The notes under the pieces: model-generated
The model's input: only the letters and a program-made list of their open reading frames with translations
Databases searched by the model: none
What the model was told of the DNA's origin: nothing
Translations under genes and position numbers: made by a program
Part shown: in pieces, positions 33,818 through 42,643 of the stretch
How the letters are laid out: each line of letters starts with the position of its first letter
Position numbering within the stretch: position 1 is the first letter of the stretch
Source of the DNA: Fluviicola chungangensis
GTDB taxonomy: Bacteria; Bacteroidota; Bacteroidia; Flavobacteriales_D; Crocinitomicaceae
Length of the DNA: 64,000 nt
Reading direction: 5' to 3'
Assembly (NCBI RefSeq): GCF_007558725.1
Contig: NZ_VLPL01000004.1
Location: forward strand, 372,001-436,000

Positions 33818-35071
33818 CTATGTTTTTCGCTTCTGTTTCTTCGCTGCCGGAAAGAGGATATTATTCAGAATCAACCGATATCCCGGGGAATTCGGGTGTA
33901 AGTTCAAATCGGTCGGCGGATCCCCCACTTTGTGCTGGAAATCTTCCGGATCATGACCTCCATAGAATGTCCAGGTTCCCTGTCCCAATTCCCCATGAAT
34001 GTAACGGGCTGTATTCAAGGCTTTGTTTTCTCCCATCACCAGCACATTCGATTTGATCAAATCGCGTCTGAAATCGGTTGTTTGCCCCATAAAGCCATCG
34101 ATCACATCGGTATGACATTGCGTCAGCATCGCGGGAACTACATCCCATTTAGCTGAAAAGTCGAACAGGGTGAATTTATCCTGATTTGCAGGTAAACGGT
34201 GTAAATCTGTCCCATCGATATTGGAATATTCATACAACATCGGGTCTTGTACCAAAATGAAATCTTTGAATGCAAAGGTCATAGTGTAATCCAATTTGTT
34301 TTGGCAATTCGGATCACGCGGGTCACCGTCAAACATCCGTTCACAGATGTCGGTTTCATGCGCTGCAAGTGCAATGTCAAAACTGTCCGTTCCACTGCAC
34401 ATGGTAAATAAAAATCCGCCGCCGATCACAAAATTCCGTAGGTTGTTTGCAACTGCCAGTTTTAATTGTGATACTTTCGCGAAACCCAAATTTGCTGCAT
34501 CCCGCTCTGCATCTGCAACCTGGTTGATGTACCAGGCATCCCGATGAAAGGAAGCGTAAAATTTACCGTATTGACCGGTGAAATCTTCGTGGTGCAAATG
34601 CAGCCAATCGTATTTCGGGAGGACTCCCATAACAATCGCCGAATCGTAAATTTTATCGTATGGAATCTCGGCATAATCCAATACCATCGTTACGGCATCG
34701 TCCCATGGCAATGCGCTGTTCGGCGTGTAAACTGCAATTTTCGGGGCTTTTTCCAGCTGAACGATTTCCATATTCACTTCCGGATTTGCGATTTCGGTTC
34801 GAATGGCATTCACTTGACCGTCAGCCACAATTTCGTAACTCACTCCGCGAATGATCAATTCTTCTTCGATGGTCCGCAAGTGAGGAAATAAGAACGAGCC
34901 GCCGCGGTAATTCAACAACCATTCCATTACCACGCCATTTTCAAGCACCCAGAAAGAAACTCCGTATGCTTTTAAATGATTGGTTTGTCTGTCATCCATC
35001 GGAACGAGGATCGAAGAAGCCGAAGCTGTTTTTACAACGATCAAAAATGCGATTGCCAGGAAAAATCTCAT
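33818..35071 (-). CDS. Secreted Bacteroidota protein of the type often labelled 'asparagine synthetase B'
   Basis: 417 residues with signal peptide 1-18. ILVPMDDRQTNHLKAYGVSFWVL opens a domain I recall from Bacteroidota entries labelled asparagine synthetase B. The sequence, however, has no N-terminal Cys amidotransferase site and no SGGxDS synthetase loop, so that activity is unlikely. APKIAVYTPNSALPWDDAVTMVLDYAEIPYDKIYD and GGGFLFTMCSGTDSFDIAL look like a class I glutamine-amidotransferase-like Rossmann fold. GHDPEDFQHKVGDPPTDL near the end is strongly polar and may be an active site. Function unknown. Confidence 0.6.
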   Translation of the reverse strand: MRFFLAIAFLIVVKTASASSILVPMDDRQTNHLKAYGVSFWVLENGVVMEWLLNYRGGSFLFPHLRTIEEELIIRGVSYEIVADGQVNAIRTEIANPEVNMEIVQLEKAPKIAVYTPNSALPWDDAVTMVLDYAEIPYDKIYDSAIVMGVLPKYDWLHLHHEDFTGQYGKFYASFHRDAWYINQVADAERDAANLGFAKVSQLKLAVANNLRNFVIGGGFLFTMCSGTDSFDIALAAHETDICERMFDGDPRDPNCQNKLDYTMTFAFKDFILVQDPMLYEYSNIDGTDLHRLPANQDKFTLFDFSAKWDVVPAMLTQCHTDVIDGFMGQTTDFRRDLIKSNVLVMGENKALNTARYIHGELGQGTWTFYGGHDPEDFQHKVGDPPTDLNLHPNSPGYRLILNNILFPAAKKQKRKT

Positions 35072-35149
35072 AATATGCTTGTGATAGACCCTAAATTTAA
35101 TTCAAAAAAGGGATAACGCTTTGTTTACAACAAAAATTGTGAACCGGTT

Positions 35150-36727
35150 TTAAAATGGTGTTTCATCCGGTCCGTTAAAGTCTTCATCCGGAACATTGTT
35201 CATATTACTTCCCAATGTAATTGTTCTGGGGGAATCATCAAATCCACGATTCATGGACATTCCGGCACTCATGGCATTCGGGTTGAAATCTGCACCGGGA
35301 GCACTGTTGTACTGGTCTTCCATGTTTTCGAAACGGGCGTATTTTCCTACGAAACGCATACGGACGTTTTCCAATCCACCATTCCGGTGTTTTGCAATGA
35401 TAATTTCACCTACACCTTCATTGGAAGAACCATCTTCCGCAGTAGTGATTCCATAATATTCCGGTCGATACAAGAATCCTACGATATCGGCATCCTGCTC
35501 AATCGCTCCCGATTCACGAAGATCCGAAAGTACCGGTCGTTTATCTCCACCACGTGTTTCCACCGAACGGGAAAGCTGCGAAAGGGCGATAATCGGAACG
35601 TTCAATTCTTTGGCAATTTCTTTAATCGAACGGGAAATAGTTGAAATTTCCTGCTCGCGATTCCCTGTACCTTTTCCTCCTCCGGCAGACATGAGCTGCA
35701 AGTAATCGATGATAACCATTTGGATGTCATACTGCATTTTCAACCGGCGGCATTTTGCACGCAAATCGAATACGCTTAGACCCGGAGTATCATCAATGTA
35801 AATGGGAGCCTCGGCCAATTTTGTAACCCGGCTGTATAGTTGCTGAAATTCGTATTCTTCCAGTTTTCCTTTTCTCAATTTCTCTGCGGAAATCATACTT
35901 TCTGCCGAGATCAAACGTTTTACCAGCTGAACGGAGGACATCTCCAGGGAGAAGATTGCAACTCCCATATTGAAATCGACGGCTGTATTTCGCGCCATGG
36001 ACAATACGAATGCGGTTTTCCCCATAGCAGGACGTGCTGCAATGACGATCATGTCGGAACGCTGCCATCCGGAAGTCAGTTCGTCCAGTTTTCTGAAACC
36101 GGTTGGAACCCCGGAAAGCCCGTCGCTGTTTTTCGCTGCCTGTTCAATTTCCTTGATCGCCTCACTCACCACGATATTCATGGTAGAAACCGATTTTTTC
36201 ATGTTGTTTTCGGCGATTCCGAATAGAGCTCCTTCTGCTTTGGTCAATAGCTCAAAGACATCGGAAGTTTCGTCATAAGCATCTCTCAGGGTTTCGGAGC
36301 ACATGCGGATAATTTCGCGCTGAATGTGTTTTTGGGAAATGATCCGTGCATGGTATTCGATGTGAGCAACAGAACCTACCCGCTGCGTCAACGAAGACAA
36401 ATAAACCACCCCGCCGGATGCTTCCAGTTCACCGCGTTGCTTCAATTTTTCGGCAACAGTCAATAAGTCGATCGGATTGGAAGTTCCGAATAATTCGCGG
36501 ATTGCTCCGTAGATGTATGTGTGCTTCGGATCGTAAAAACTTTCAGCCGATAACATATCAATGGTATCGGTCACGGCATTTTTATCCAACATCATAGCTC
36601 CCAGAACGGCTTGTTCTACGTCAATTGCCTGGGGTGGAATTTTCCCCATTTCATTTGCAAGCGGTAAAATAATATTCTTGGTACGAGCTCCTACCCTACG
36701 GGAATTGTTTGGTTGTTGTTCTTCCAT
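35150..36727 (-). CDS. dnaB: Replicative DNA helicase
   Basis: 525 residues from the ATG at 36727. N-terminal primase-interacting domain (PPQAIDVEQAVLGAMMLDKNAV, about 30-135), linker helix, and the RecA-like motor with Walker A ARPAMGKT at 231-238, the MVIIDYLQLM Walker B, and ALSQLSRSVETR plus SDLRESGAIEQDAD motifs. It unwinds DNA ahead of the replication fork as a hexamer. No intein interrupts the motor. The acidic C-terminal tail is variable. The promoter element is only four bases from the ATG. Confidence 0.97.
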   Translation of the reverse strand: MEEQQPNNSRRVGARTKNIILPLANEMGKIPPQAIDVEQAVLGAMMLDKNAVTDTIDMLSAESFYDPKHTYIYGAIRELFGTSNPIDLLTVAEKLKQRGELEASGGVVYLSSLTQRVGSVAHIEYHARIISQKHIQREIIRMCSETLRDAYDETSDVFELLTKAEGALFGIAENNMKKSVSTMNIVVSEAIKEIEQAAKNSDGLSGVPTGFRKLDELTSGWQRSDMIVIAARPAMGKTAFVLSMARNTAVDFNMGVAIFSLEMSSVQLVKRLISAESMISAEKLRKGKLEEYEFQQLYSRVTKLAEAPIYIDDTPGLSVFDLRAKCRRLKMQYDIQMVIIDYLQLMSAGGGKGTGNREQEISTISRSIKEIAKELNVPIIALSQLSRSVETRGGDKRPVLSDLRESGAIEQDADIVGFLYRPEYYGITTAEDGSSNEGVGEIIIAKHRNGGLENVRMRFVGKYARFENMEDQYNSAPGADFNPNAMSAGMSMNRGFDDSPRTITLGSNMNNVPDEDFNGPDETPF

Positions 36728-36731
36728 AAGG

Positions 36732-36739
36732 CAAAGATA
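36732..36739 (-). promoter_or_regulatory. dnaB: -7 element TATCTTTG of dnaB
   Basis: Exact TAnnTTTG on the minus strand, four bases before the ATG at 36727; implies a leaderless or near-leaderless message. Confidence 0.6.
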
Positions 36740-36816
36740 CAGAATCAAAAGTTGCCTTTAGAACGAAAGTTCAAGAATTAGTTACCAAAAGTTAATGAAC
36801 ATGTTATGAACAAAAA

Positions 36817-36849
36817 AAGAGTCCTGAAATTCAACATTTCAAGACTCTT
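36817..36849 (-). terminator. Terminator after the porin-like gene
   Basis: AAGAGTC.TGAAAT and ATTTCA.GACTCTT arms; minus strand ends in seven T. Confidence 0.82.
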
Positions 36850-36874
36850 CCCAAACCAATTACAGGCTTCGAGA

Positions 36875-37504
36875 CTAGAATCTATAACCCAATGTTAGCT
36901 GAAGCCATTGATTTTTATAGCGTGGAGCGGATGAGGAACCATCGCCATGGTTCGCTAGAAAATCCCATCCGGCTCTCGGAGACACCACAAAGTGGTTTAC
37001 GTTTACATCGAAGCCGACTACTGCTCCCAATGTATTCCGGCGAATGTTCGTATCGTAATCACGGAATTGTGTTTCGGACATCGTTCCCGAAGTAAAGTTA
37101 TCTTCCTGGCTCATTAAAAATGAATATTGCGGACCAGCAACGATACTAAACACAGGGAACGGTTTGAACGTAAATAAGATCGGTACGTCTAAGTAGTTGG
37201 TTGTACGTTTGAAGGAATAATTTTCTCCCAACATCACTCCGGATCCCTGGAATCCTTTTTGTGCAAACAACACTTCGGGTTGAACCCCTAAAAATTTACC
37301 GATTGGAATGTGCAAGAACGCACCTCCCGCAAATCCCGGTTTTCCATTTGCTTCAAAGTCGTTGTCCCGTTCGTCCCAAACGTTGGAGTAATTTGCCCCG
37401 GCTTTCAGACCGAATTTCAGGTTTCCCCTGTAATCTTCCTGCGCATTCAAATTCATCCCGAATATTGAAATACATGCTATCAGCATTGTTGTAACCTTTT
37501 TCAT
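36875..37504 (-). CDS. Porin-family outer-membrane beta-barrel protein
   Basis: 209 residues, signal peptide 1-21 (MNLNAQ). LKFGLKAGANYSNVWDERD, FLHIPIGKFLGVQPEVLFAQKGFQG, YLDVPILFTFKPFPVFSIVAGPQYSFLMS and the end WLQLTLGYRF are the standard pattern of the small 'outer membrane beta-barrel' family (PF13568-like), an eight-stranded barrel. Role unknown; many copies exist per genome in Bacteroidota. Single gene with its own terminator. Confidence 0.88.
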   Translation of the reverse strand: MKKVTTMLIACISIFGMNLNAQEDYRGNLKFGLKAGANYSNVWDERDNDFEANGKPGFAGGAFLHIPIGKFLGVQPEVLFAQKGFQGSGVMLGENYSFKRTTNYLDVPILFTFKPFPVFSIVAGPQYSFLMSQEDNFTSGTMSETQFRDYDTNIRRNTLGAVVGFDVNVNHFVVSPRAGWDFLANHGDGSSSAPRYKNQWLQLTLGYRF

Positions 37505-37704
37505 GTCTCAATTGTTTATCCGTTTGAAACACCAAAGGCCAATTCCATGCCCTCAATAGCCGGACAGGCTCTTAAAAAAACTTAAACATCAGTCAGGACG
37601 ATCTCTTTAGGGCCATCAGGTGAAAATGGGATTTGTGTCAAAAAGGCACTTTTATTTCATTTTGAAAAAGGAGTGTTCATTTTGGTAATGATGGCCTGTA
37701 AAAT

Positions 37705-37733
37705 GCAGTGATGTGATTAAATCACACCACTGC
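37705..37733. repeat. Imperfect palindrome after xth
   Basis: GCAGTGATGTGATT and ATCACACCACTGC pair with one mismatch around a short centre; AATGC and GCATT extend it. It lies 19 bp behind the xth stop. Same position rule as the ATTAATC group but a different core (GTGATTAAATCAC). Confidence 0.6.
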
Positions 37734-37751
37734 GCATTCTAATTATTCAGA

Positions 37752-38516
37752 TCACAAACTCAATTCCAATCCGACCGGACAATGGTCTGAACCAAAAATT
37801 TCGTTGTGGATCGTTGCTGCTTTCAAACTTGGAACAAATGCTTCGGAAACCAAAAAATAATCAATCCGCCAGCCTACGTTCTTCTCTCTCGCTCCACCAC
37901 GGTAACTCCACCAGGAATATTTAATCTCGTCCCCGTTCAGGATCCGCCAGGAATCAACCAGGCCGCTTCCGATAAACGCATCCATTCCGTCAATTTCTTC
38001 CTGCATAAATCCTGCAGATTTATTATAATTAGCTTTTGGACGTGCCAGGTCAATCGCTTTGTGTGCTACATTGAAATCACCACAAACAATGACCGGTTTT
38101 TTTTCCTCCAGTTTTTTTAAATATGTCAGAAAATCTGCATCCCAAGCCTGGCGGTATGGCAAACGCAATAATTCACTCCCGGAATTGGGAACGTATACGG
38201 TGATCAAATAAAACTGATCGTATTCTGCGCAAATAACCCGGCCTTCTTCATCATGCTGTGCAACTCCCATATCGTAAACAACTGAAATCGGTTCTGTCTT
38301 TGAAATAATTGCAGTGCCTGAGTATCCTTTCTTTCCAGCTTCATTTGCATATACAAAGCCATATTCCAGGGGTTTTACTGTTTCCAGTACTTGCTCTACG
38401 GTTGCTTTTGTTTCTTGTAAACAAATTACATCCGCCTGCATTTGTCTCATATCATCAAGGAAAGATTTTCCTGCAATTGCCCGAATTCCGTTGACGTTAA
38501 AGGATAGAAGTTTCAT
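37752..38516 (-). CDS. xth: Exodeoxyribonuclease III
   Basis: 254 residues. An AP endonuclease and 3'-repair exonuclease of base excision repair. Motifs: FNVNGIRAIAGK, ICLQETKA (catalytic Glu), TVYVPNSGSELLRLPYRQAWDADF, CGDFNVAH, WWSYRGGAREKNVGWRIDYFLVS and the GSDHCPVGLEL end with catalytic Asp-His. Full length for the ExoA/Xth group. Together with the Nei/Fpg-like gene at 9.7 kb the window encodes two steps of oxidative-damage repair, though not in one operon. Confidence 0.95.
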   Translation of the reverse strand: MKLLSFNVNGIRAIAGKSFLDDMRQMQADVICLQETKATVEQVLETVKPLEYGFVYANEAGKKGYSGTAIISKTEPISVVYDMGVAQHDEEGRVICAEYDQFYLITVYVPNSGSELLRLPYRQAWDADFLTYLKKLEEKKPVIVCGDFNVAHKAIDLARPKANYNKSAGFMQEEIDGMDAFIGSGLVDSWRILNGDEIKYSWWSYRGGAREKNVGWRIDYFLVSEAFVPSLKAATIHNEIFGSDHCPVGLELSL

Positions 38517-38596
38517 AGAAAAAATTTGTAGGGTAAAAATAGGAAAATGTTTCGCGCGCGCTCACATTAATATACTCTAAAAAAAATGGATCACCC

Positions 38597-38619
38597 TTCT
38601 AGGGTTGTAAACCCTAGAA
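38597..38619. repeat. Palindrome TTCTAGGGTT...AACCCTAGAA
   Basis: 10-bp arms with 3-nt centre, preceded by CACCC and followed by CAAATTT. A close relative is at 54977-54998. Both lie between divergent genes. Confidence 0.75.
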
Positions 38620-38670
38620 CAAATTTGAGTCGCAAAAAACTTCAATTTCACCAACATTTTCTTCTCCACT

Positions 38671-38700
38671 TTGCCAACTTCCAAATTGCCACTATTTTTA
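38671..38700 (+). promoter_or_regulatory. mutS2-like promoter: TTG, 19-bp spacer, TATTTTTA
   Basis: TTG at 38671-38673 and TATTTTTA at 38693-38700 with the typical Bacteroidota spacing; the ATG follows after four bases, again suggesting a leaderless mRNA. Confidence 0.65.
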
Positions 38701-38704
38701 CATC

Positions 38705-40840
38705 ATGAAAGGATTTGATCAGCAAACACTTCACGATTTAGAATTTAACCAAATCAGGGAATGGTTGGCTGCATTTAGTATCGGTGCAACTGCTCAAAAC
38801 AGATTGGAAAATTTAGCTCCCAACAATGATTTTGATACCATCGAATTTGAACTGCTCCGATTGAACGAATTCAAACGAATACGAGTGGAAGGGGAATCTT
38901 TTCCTGCGCTTGATTTTGAAGAGTTGCTGGCTGAAATCAAATTGCTCCCGATACACAACGCGGTTTTACAACAAGAAGGTTTCGTGCGAATTACACGCGC
39001 TTCCGAATTGGTAAATCACATGTTGCATTTTTTCGACAAACGTTCTCAGGATTTTCCAAACCTGTTTGCATTGCTCAACAATGTTTACTTTACCCGTGAG
39101 CTGATCGAAGCCATTGAAAAGGTGTTTGACCGAAGAGGACAAATCAAAGACGATGCTTCTGCTGAACTTTACGCGATCCGGCAACAAATTGCAAAACTGC
39201 GCAACCAGATCAACCGGAATTTCGATAAGGAAATGCGCCGGTACCTGAAAGAAGGTTTACTTGGCGACACCAAAGAAGCTTTTATCAATGAACGCCGTGT
39301 TCTGACCGTTCAATCCAGCCACAAACGAAAAATAGGCGGAATGGTGGTTGGATCTTCCAAAACCGGAAGCCTGACATTTATAGAACCTGCCATTAATATT
39401 CCGCTGAATAACGAACTGGAAATGTCTTTGGACGACGAACGAAAAGAAATCTTTCGCATCCTCCGGGAATTGACCAGGGAAATTGCACACCATCTTCCAT
39501 TAATAGAAGCTTACCAGGAATTACTGACCGAATTTGATTTCATCAATGCCAAAACCAAACTGGCCCTTGATCTGAATGCCAATTTACCGGGAATTGTTCG
39601 AAATACCCGAATTGAATTGATTGATGCTTTCCATCCGATTCTTTGGAAAACCAATAAAGCCCTAGGAAAAGTAACCCTTCCACAAAGTCTGGTCCTGGAT
39701 GCCACAAGCAGAATGCTGGTAATTTCCGGTCCGAATGCGGGTGGAAAATCCATTACACTAAAAACGATCGGATTGCTGCAAATTATGTTGCAGGCCGGTT
39801 TGTTGATCCCGGTCCACGAAAACAGTAAGTTTTGCTTCTTCCAGCAAGTACTTACCGATATCGGGGATAATCAATCCATAGAAAATGAATTGAGCACCTA
39901 TTCCTATCGGTTAAAACGCATGAAGTTCTTCCTGAAGGTTTCCAACAGGAGGACCTTGCTTTTACTGGACGAATTCGGAACGGGCTCTGACCCGGAACTG
40001 GGCGGCGCTCTGGCCGAAGTGTTTTTTGAAGAATTGTATAAAAGAAAATCCTACGGAGTAATCACCACCCATTACGCCAATATCAAATTAAAAGCTGACC
40101 GGCTCCCGAATGCTGTAAACGGGTGCATGCTTTTCAATACTGAAACCTTGGAACCTTTGTACCGGTTTTCCATGGGACAACCCGGAAGTTCGTTTACATT
40201 CGAGGTTGCTCAAATGAATGGAATCCCCTTGGACCTCATCGAACAGGCCAAAGGGAAACTGGATCAAAACCGCGTGAAGATGGACCATCTGCTAAACGAA
40301 CTGAACCGGGAAAAGATGTATCTTCAGCGTCTGAATAAAGAACACATTGAAGCCCAAGAACTTGCAAATCATGCACGGGAAGAATTCATTGAGAAGAAAC
40401 AACGCATCGATGAACGCTTACGCAATCAGCAGGAACTGGCCGAAAAGAACAACCTGTTCATTAATTCAGGTAAAAAAATGAAGTCATTTATTGACCGCTA
40501 CCAAACCAGGACCCGGAAGAAAGATGCAAACAAACCATTGATGGAAGACGTCCGCAAATACCTCATGGTTGAGAAATCAAAAATCGAGGAGGCAAAGCGG
40601 AAGGTTGAATTAATGAAGGCAGAGGCAAAACCTCAGAAACCAGTTGCAAAAAAACGCAAAACACAAAAACCGGAGGAAGATACCTATCAACGCGACAAAA
40701 TAGTCGTTGGGTCAACAGTGAAAATGATCGAAACCAAACAAAACGGAACAGTAGAAGAAATAAAAGGGCACATGCTTACCGTTACATTCGGATTTATGCG
40801 CTTAAAAGTAGAACGGGAAAAATTAATGTGGATTAAATAA
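38705..40840 (+). CDS. MutS2-like ATPase lacking a Smr domain
   Basis: 711 residues. MutS-type core and lever (1-320), ATPase with Walker A SGPNAGGKS at about 340-348 and Walker B LLLLDEFGTGSD at about 418, a long coiled coil (520-640), then a short KOW-like end (IVVGSTVKMIETKQNGTVEEIKG). This is the MutS2 layout, but the C-terminal Smr nuclease of Bacillus or Helicobacter MutS2 is missing; the protein ends about 75 residues short. Family members act on recombination intermediates or collided ribosomes. Here only the ATPase role can be supported. Confidence 0.88.
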   Translation: MKGFDQQTLHDLEFNQIREWLAAFSIGATAQNRLENLAPNNDFDTIEFELLRLNEFKRIRVEGESFPALDFEELLAEIKLLPIHNAVLQQEGFVRITRASELVNHMLHFFDKRSQDFPNLFALLNNVYFTRELIEAIEKVFDRRGQIKDDASAELYAIRQQIAKLRNQINRNFDKEMRRYLKEGLLGDTKEAFINERRVLTVQSSHKRKIGGMVVGSSKTGSLTFIEPAINIPLNNELEMSLDDERKEIFRILRELTREIAHHLPLIEAYQELLTEFDFINAKTKLALDLNANLPGIVRNTRIELIDAFHPILWKTNKALGKVTLPQSLVLDATSRMLVISGPNAGGKSITLKTIGLLQIMLQAGLLIPVHENSKFCFFQQVLTDIGDNQSIENELSTYSYRLKRMKFFLKVSNRRTLLLLDEFGTGSDPELGGALAEVFFEELYKRKSYGVITTHYANIKLKADRLPNAVNGCMLFNTETLEPLYRFSMGQPGSSFTFEVAQMNGIPLDLIEQAKGKLDQNRVKMDHLLNELNREKMYLQRLNKEHIEAQELANHAREEFIEKKQRIDERLRNQQELAEKNNLFINSGKKMKSFIDRYQTRTRKKDANKPLMEDVRKYLMVEKSKIEEAKRKVELMKAEAKPQKPVAKKRKTQKPEEDTYQRDKIVVGSTVKMIETKQNGTVEEIKGHMLTVTFGFMRLKVEREKLMWIK

Positions 40841-40942
40841 TATTCAAAAGTTGAATCGTGGAAAAGGTTTAAAACCAAAGTCATTTTAAAAAAATTATTT
40901 GAACATTTGAACTTAAAAAAACAGAAATAACAATAACAACTT

Positions 40943-42190
40943 ATGTCAGCTAACAAATACTATTACTTGGGTCAATCCAGCCTGTTGAACAGTTTGCTTT
41001 TCCTGGAGCGATTTGCATTCTATGGTTTACAAACCTTTACCTACAGTTACCTCATCAGTGAAACAATGAACCTGTATGGAGATGATGCCAACGAGTTATT
41101 GCTCACATTTGCTTCCGCTTTATTGTTTGCCCGTGTTTTCGGCGGATTGATCGTTGATTTTCTTCTTGGCCCCAAAATAGCAATCATTGTCAGTGCCGCA
41201 TTACAAATCCTGGGAATTCTGTTGTTCATGAAAGAAACACTGGGCATGTTCTATTTGGGAATGTTTGTCTTCATCCTGGGACAATGCCTCTTCTCTCCAG
41301 CCATACTCAAGTCGATTGGATCTGTGTACTCCGACAGGAGACAGAAAATGGACGGAGCAATGACTTTAAGCATTTTTGCCATCAACCTGGGTGCTTTTCT
41401 TGCGCCAAGAGCATTCCGTTATCTTGAATTGGCAGAAACTTTTAAGAGCGGGTTTACTTCTTGCATTATCTGCTTTATTATCATCATAGGACTCTGCTTT
41501 CTAATCAAAAAACCAACGGATTCTTCTGAAGACATTCGGGCAAACCAGGATCCAGATGACTATCGGGACGGAAATCGGGTGAACGAAGTCATTTTTCTTT
41601 CAATTTTAGGCCTGTTTGTTTATTGGTTGTTCGAACAACTGCTGAATCGAAGCATGGAGAATTTCAACTACAGTGGTTTCAGAAGATCAGACGATTTAGG
41701 GCTGCTCGTAGTGATGATCCCGGCACTAATCCCACTGGTCGGTTACCTGATATTCGGAATCATATGGAACCGGGTTAAATTCCCGCCTTTGCTTAAAATC
41801 ATCATTGGGTTCGCTGCTGCTACCATTTCCATCTTTGCAGCAATTATTACCATGTCGAATAGTCAAACGGATGAGCCGACATTCATGACCGCCTTTCTTT
41901 GTTTGAATTTTATCGGTGAAATTTTAATTGTTCCGATATTCCTGAGTTTCATCCTTCAATATTCCCCAAAGAAATTAATGGCTACGTATTCCGGGATTGC
42001 GCTCTCCATGTATGGCTTCCTGTCGATGTTTATCGGCAATAAAATCTACGAAGGAATCGGAGATGGAAATTACCGCATAACAACCATTGTTGCAGGAATC
42101 GGATTCTTTTTCTGCACGTTGACGGTTTTGATCCTGTTTTTGCTGACTCGTAAAAAAAACGACTCGAGTACCCATTTGGATGAGTTTTGA
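40943..42190 (+). CDS. POT/PTR-type MFS transporter
   Basis: 415 residues with about 12 hydrophobic segments. ERFAFYGLQTFTYSYL at residues 20-35 is the first-helix motif of proton-coupled oligopeptide transporters (usually ExxERxxYYG), and FARVFGGLIVDFLLGPK matches their helix 2-3 loop. It is shorter than typical POT proteins (about 500) and lacks the strict ExxERFxYY spacing, so a related MFS group is also possible. Peptide import into the cytoplasm is inferred. It is 102 bp behind the mutS2-like gene. Confidence 0.75.
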   Translation: MSANKYYYLGQSSLLNSLLFLERFAFYGLQTFTYSYLISETMNLYGDDANELLLTFASALLFARVFGGLIVDFLLGPKIAIIVSAALQILGILLFMKETLGMFYLGMFVFILGQCLFSPAILKSIGSVYSDRRQKMDGAMTLSIFAINLGAFLAPRAFRYLELAETFKSGFTSCIICFIIIIGLCFLIKKPTDSSEDIRANQDPDDYRDGNRVNEVIFLSILGLFVYWLFEQLLNRSMENFNYSGFRRSDDLGLLVVMIPALIPLVGYLIFGIIWNRVKFPPLLKIIIGFAAATISIFAAIITMSNSQTDEPTFMTAFLCLNFIGEILIVPIFLSFILQYSPKKLMATYSGIALSMYGFLSMFIGNKIYEGIGDGNYRITTIVAGIGFFFCTLTVLILFLLTRKKNDSSTHLDEF

Positions 42191-42203
42191 TAAAAAAATA
42201 AAA

Positions 42204-42246
42204 CCATGCCTTGAAACAAATCGTGCCCATTCATTTCAAGACATGG
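42204..42246. terminator. Hairpin between convergent transporter and lipoprotein genes
   Basis: CCATG..TTGAAA and TTTCAA..CATGG arms around an 18-nt loop, without a good T run. Confidence 0.45.
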
Positions 42247-42302
42247 CATTTATATACTAAAAGGTTTTGTTAACCTTCAAACATTCGGAATAACATTACG
42301 CA

Positions 42303-42524
42303 TTATAACAGCGTACATGTTTTAGTAATCGTTCCATCGGAGGATTCGTATCCGTCGCAGGTTTTTTTTGCGTCATCCAAAGATGAATTTTTAATGGTCT
42401 TATGTTCTGTTACGGTTGTTGTACTTCCCGTATTCTGATAGGTACATTCACAATCATAATCCTTCTTACACGATGCCAGGCCCAACAATGCCATTGCTGA
42501 AACTCCCAAAACTAACTTCTTCAT
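42303..42524 (-). CDS. Small lipoprotein
   Basis: 73 residues: MKKLVLGVSAMALLGLASCK carries a lipobox (LASC) with Cys19 as the lipidated residue. The mature part of 55 residues has four further Cys (DCECTYQ, KKTCDGYE, KTCTLL) that could form two disulfides. No family known to me. It is single, convergent to the transporter gene. Cargo of Lgt encoded at 31.5 kb. Confidence 0.78.
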   Translation of the reverse strand: MKKLVLGVSAMALLGLASCKKDYDCECTYQNTGSTTTVTEHKTIKNSSLDDAKKTCDGYESSDGTITKTCTLL

Positions 42525-42643
42525 AATATCTGTTTTTAGTTTCTAATTCCTAATCAAGATAGTTTGAATAAAAAGACCAAAAAATCAACGTTTGTTAAAA
42601 AACAATTGAAAACCTGGAGAAAACCGGAAAAGTCTAACCACTG

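Noticed and set aside
33818-35071. Asparagine synthetase (asnB)
   Set aside because: No N-terminal Cys nucleophile, no SGGxDS loop, and a signal peptide is present.
35150-36727. Intein in dnaB
   Set aside because: The helicase motifs are contiguous and the protein has the normal length of about 525 residues.
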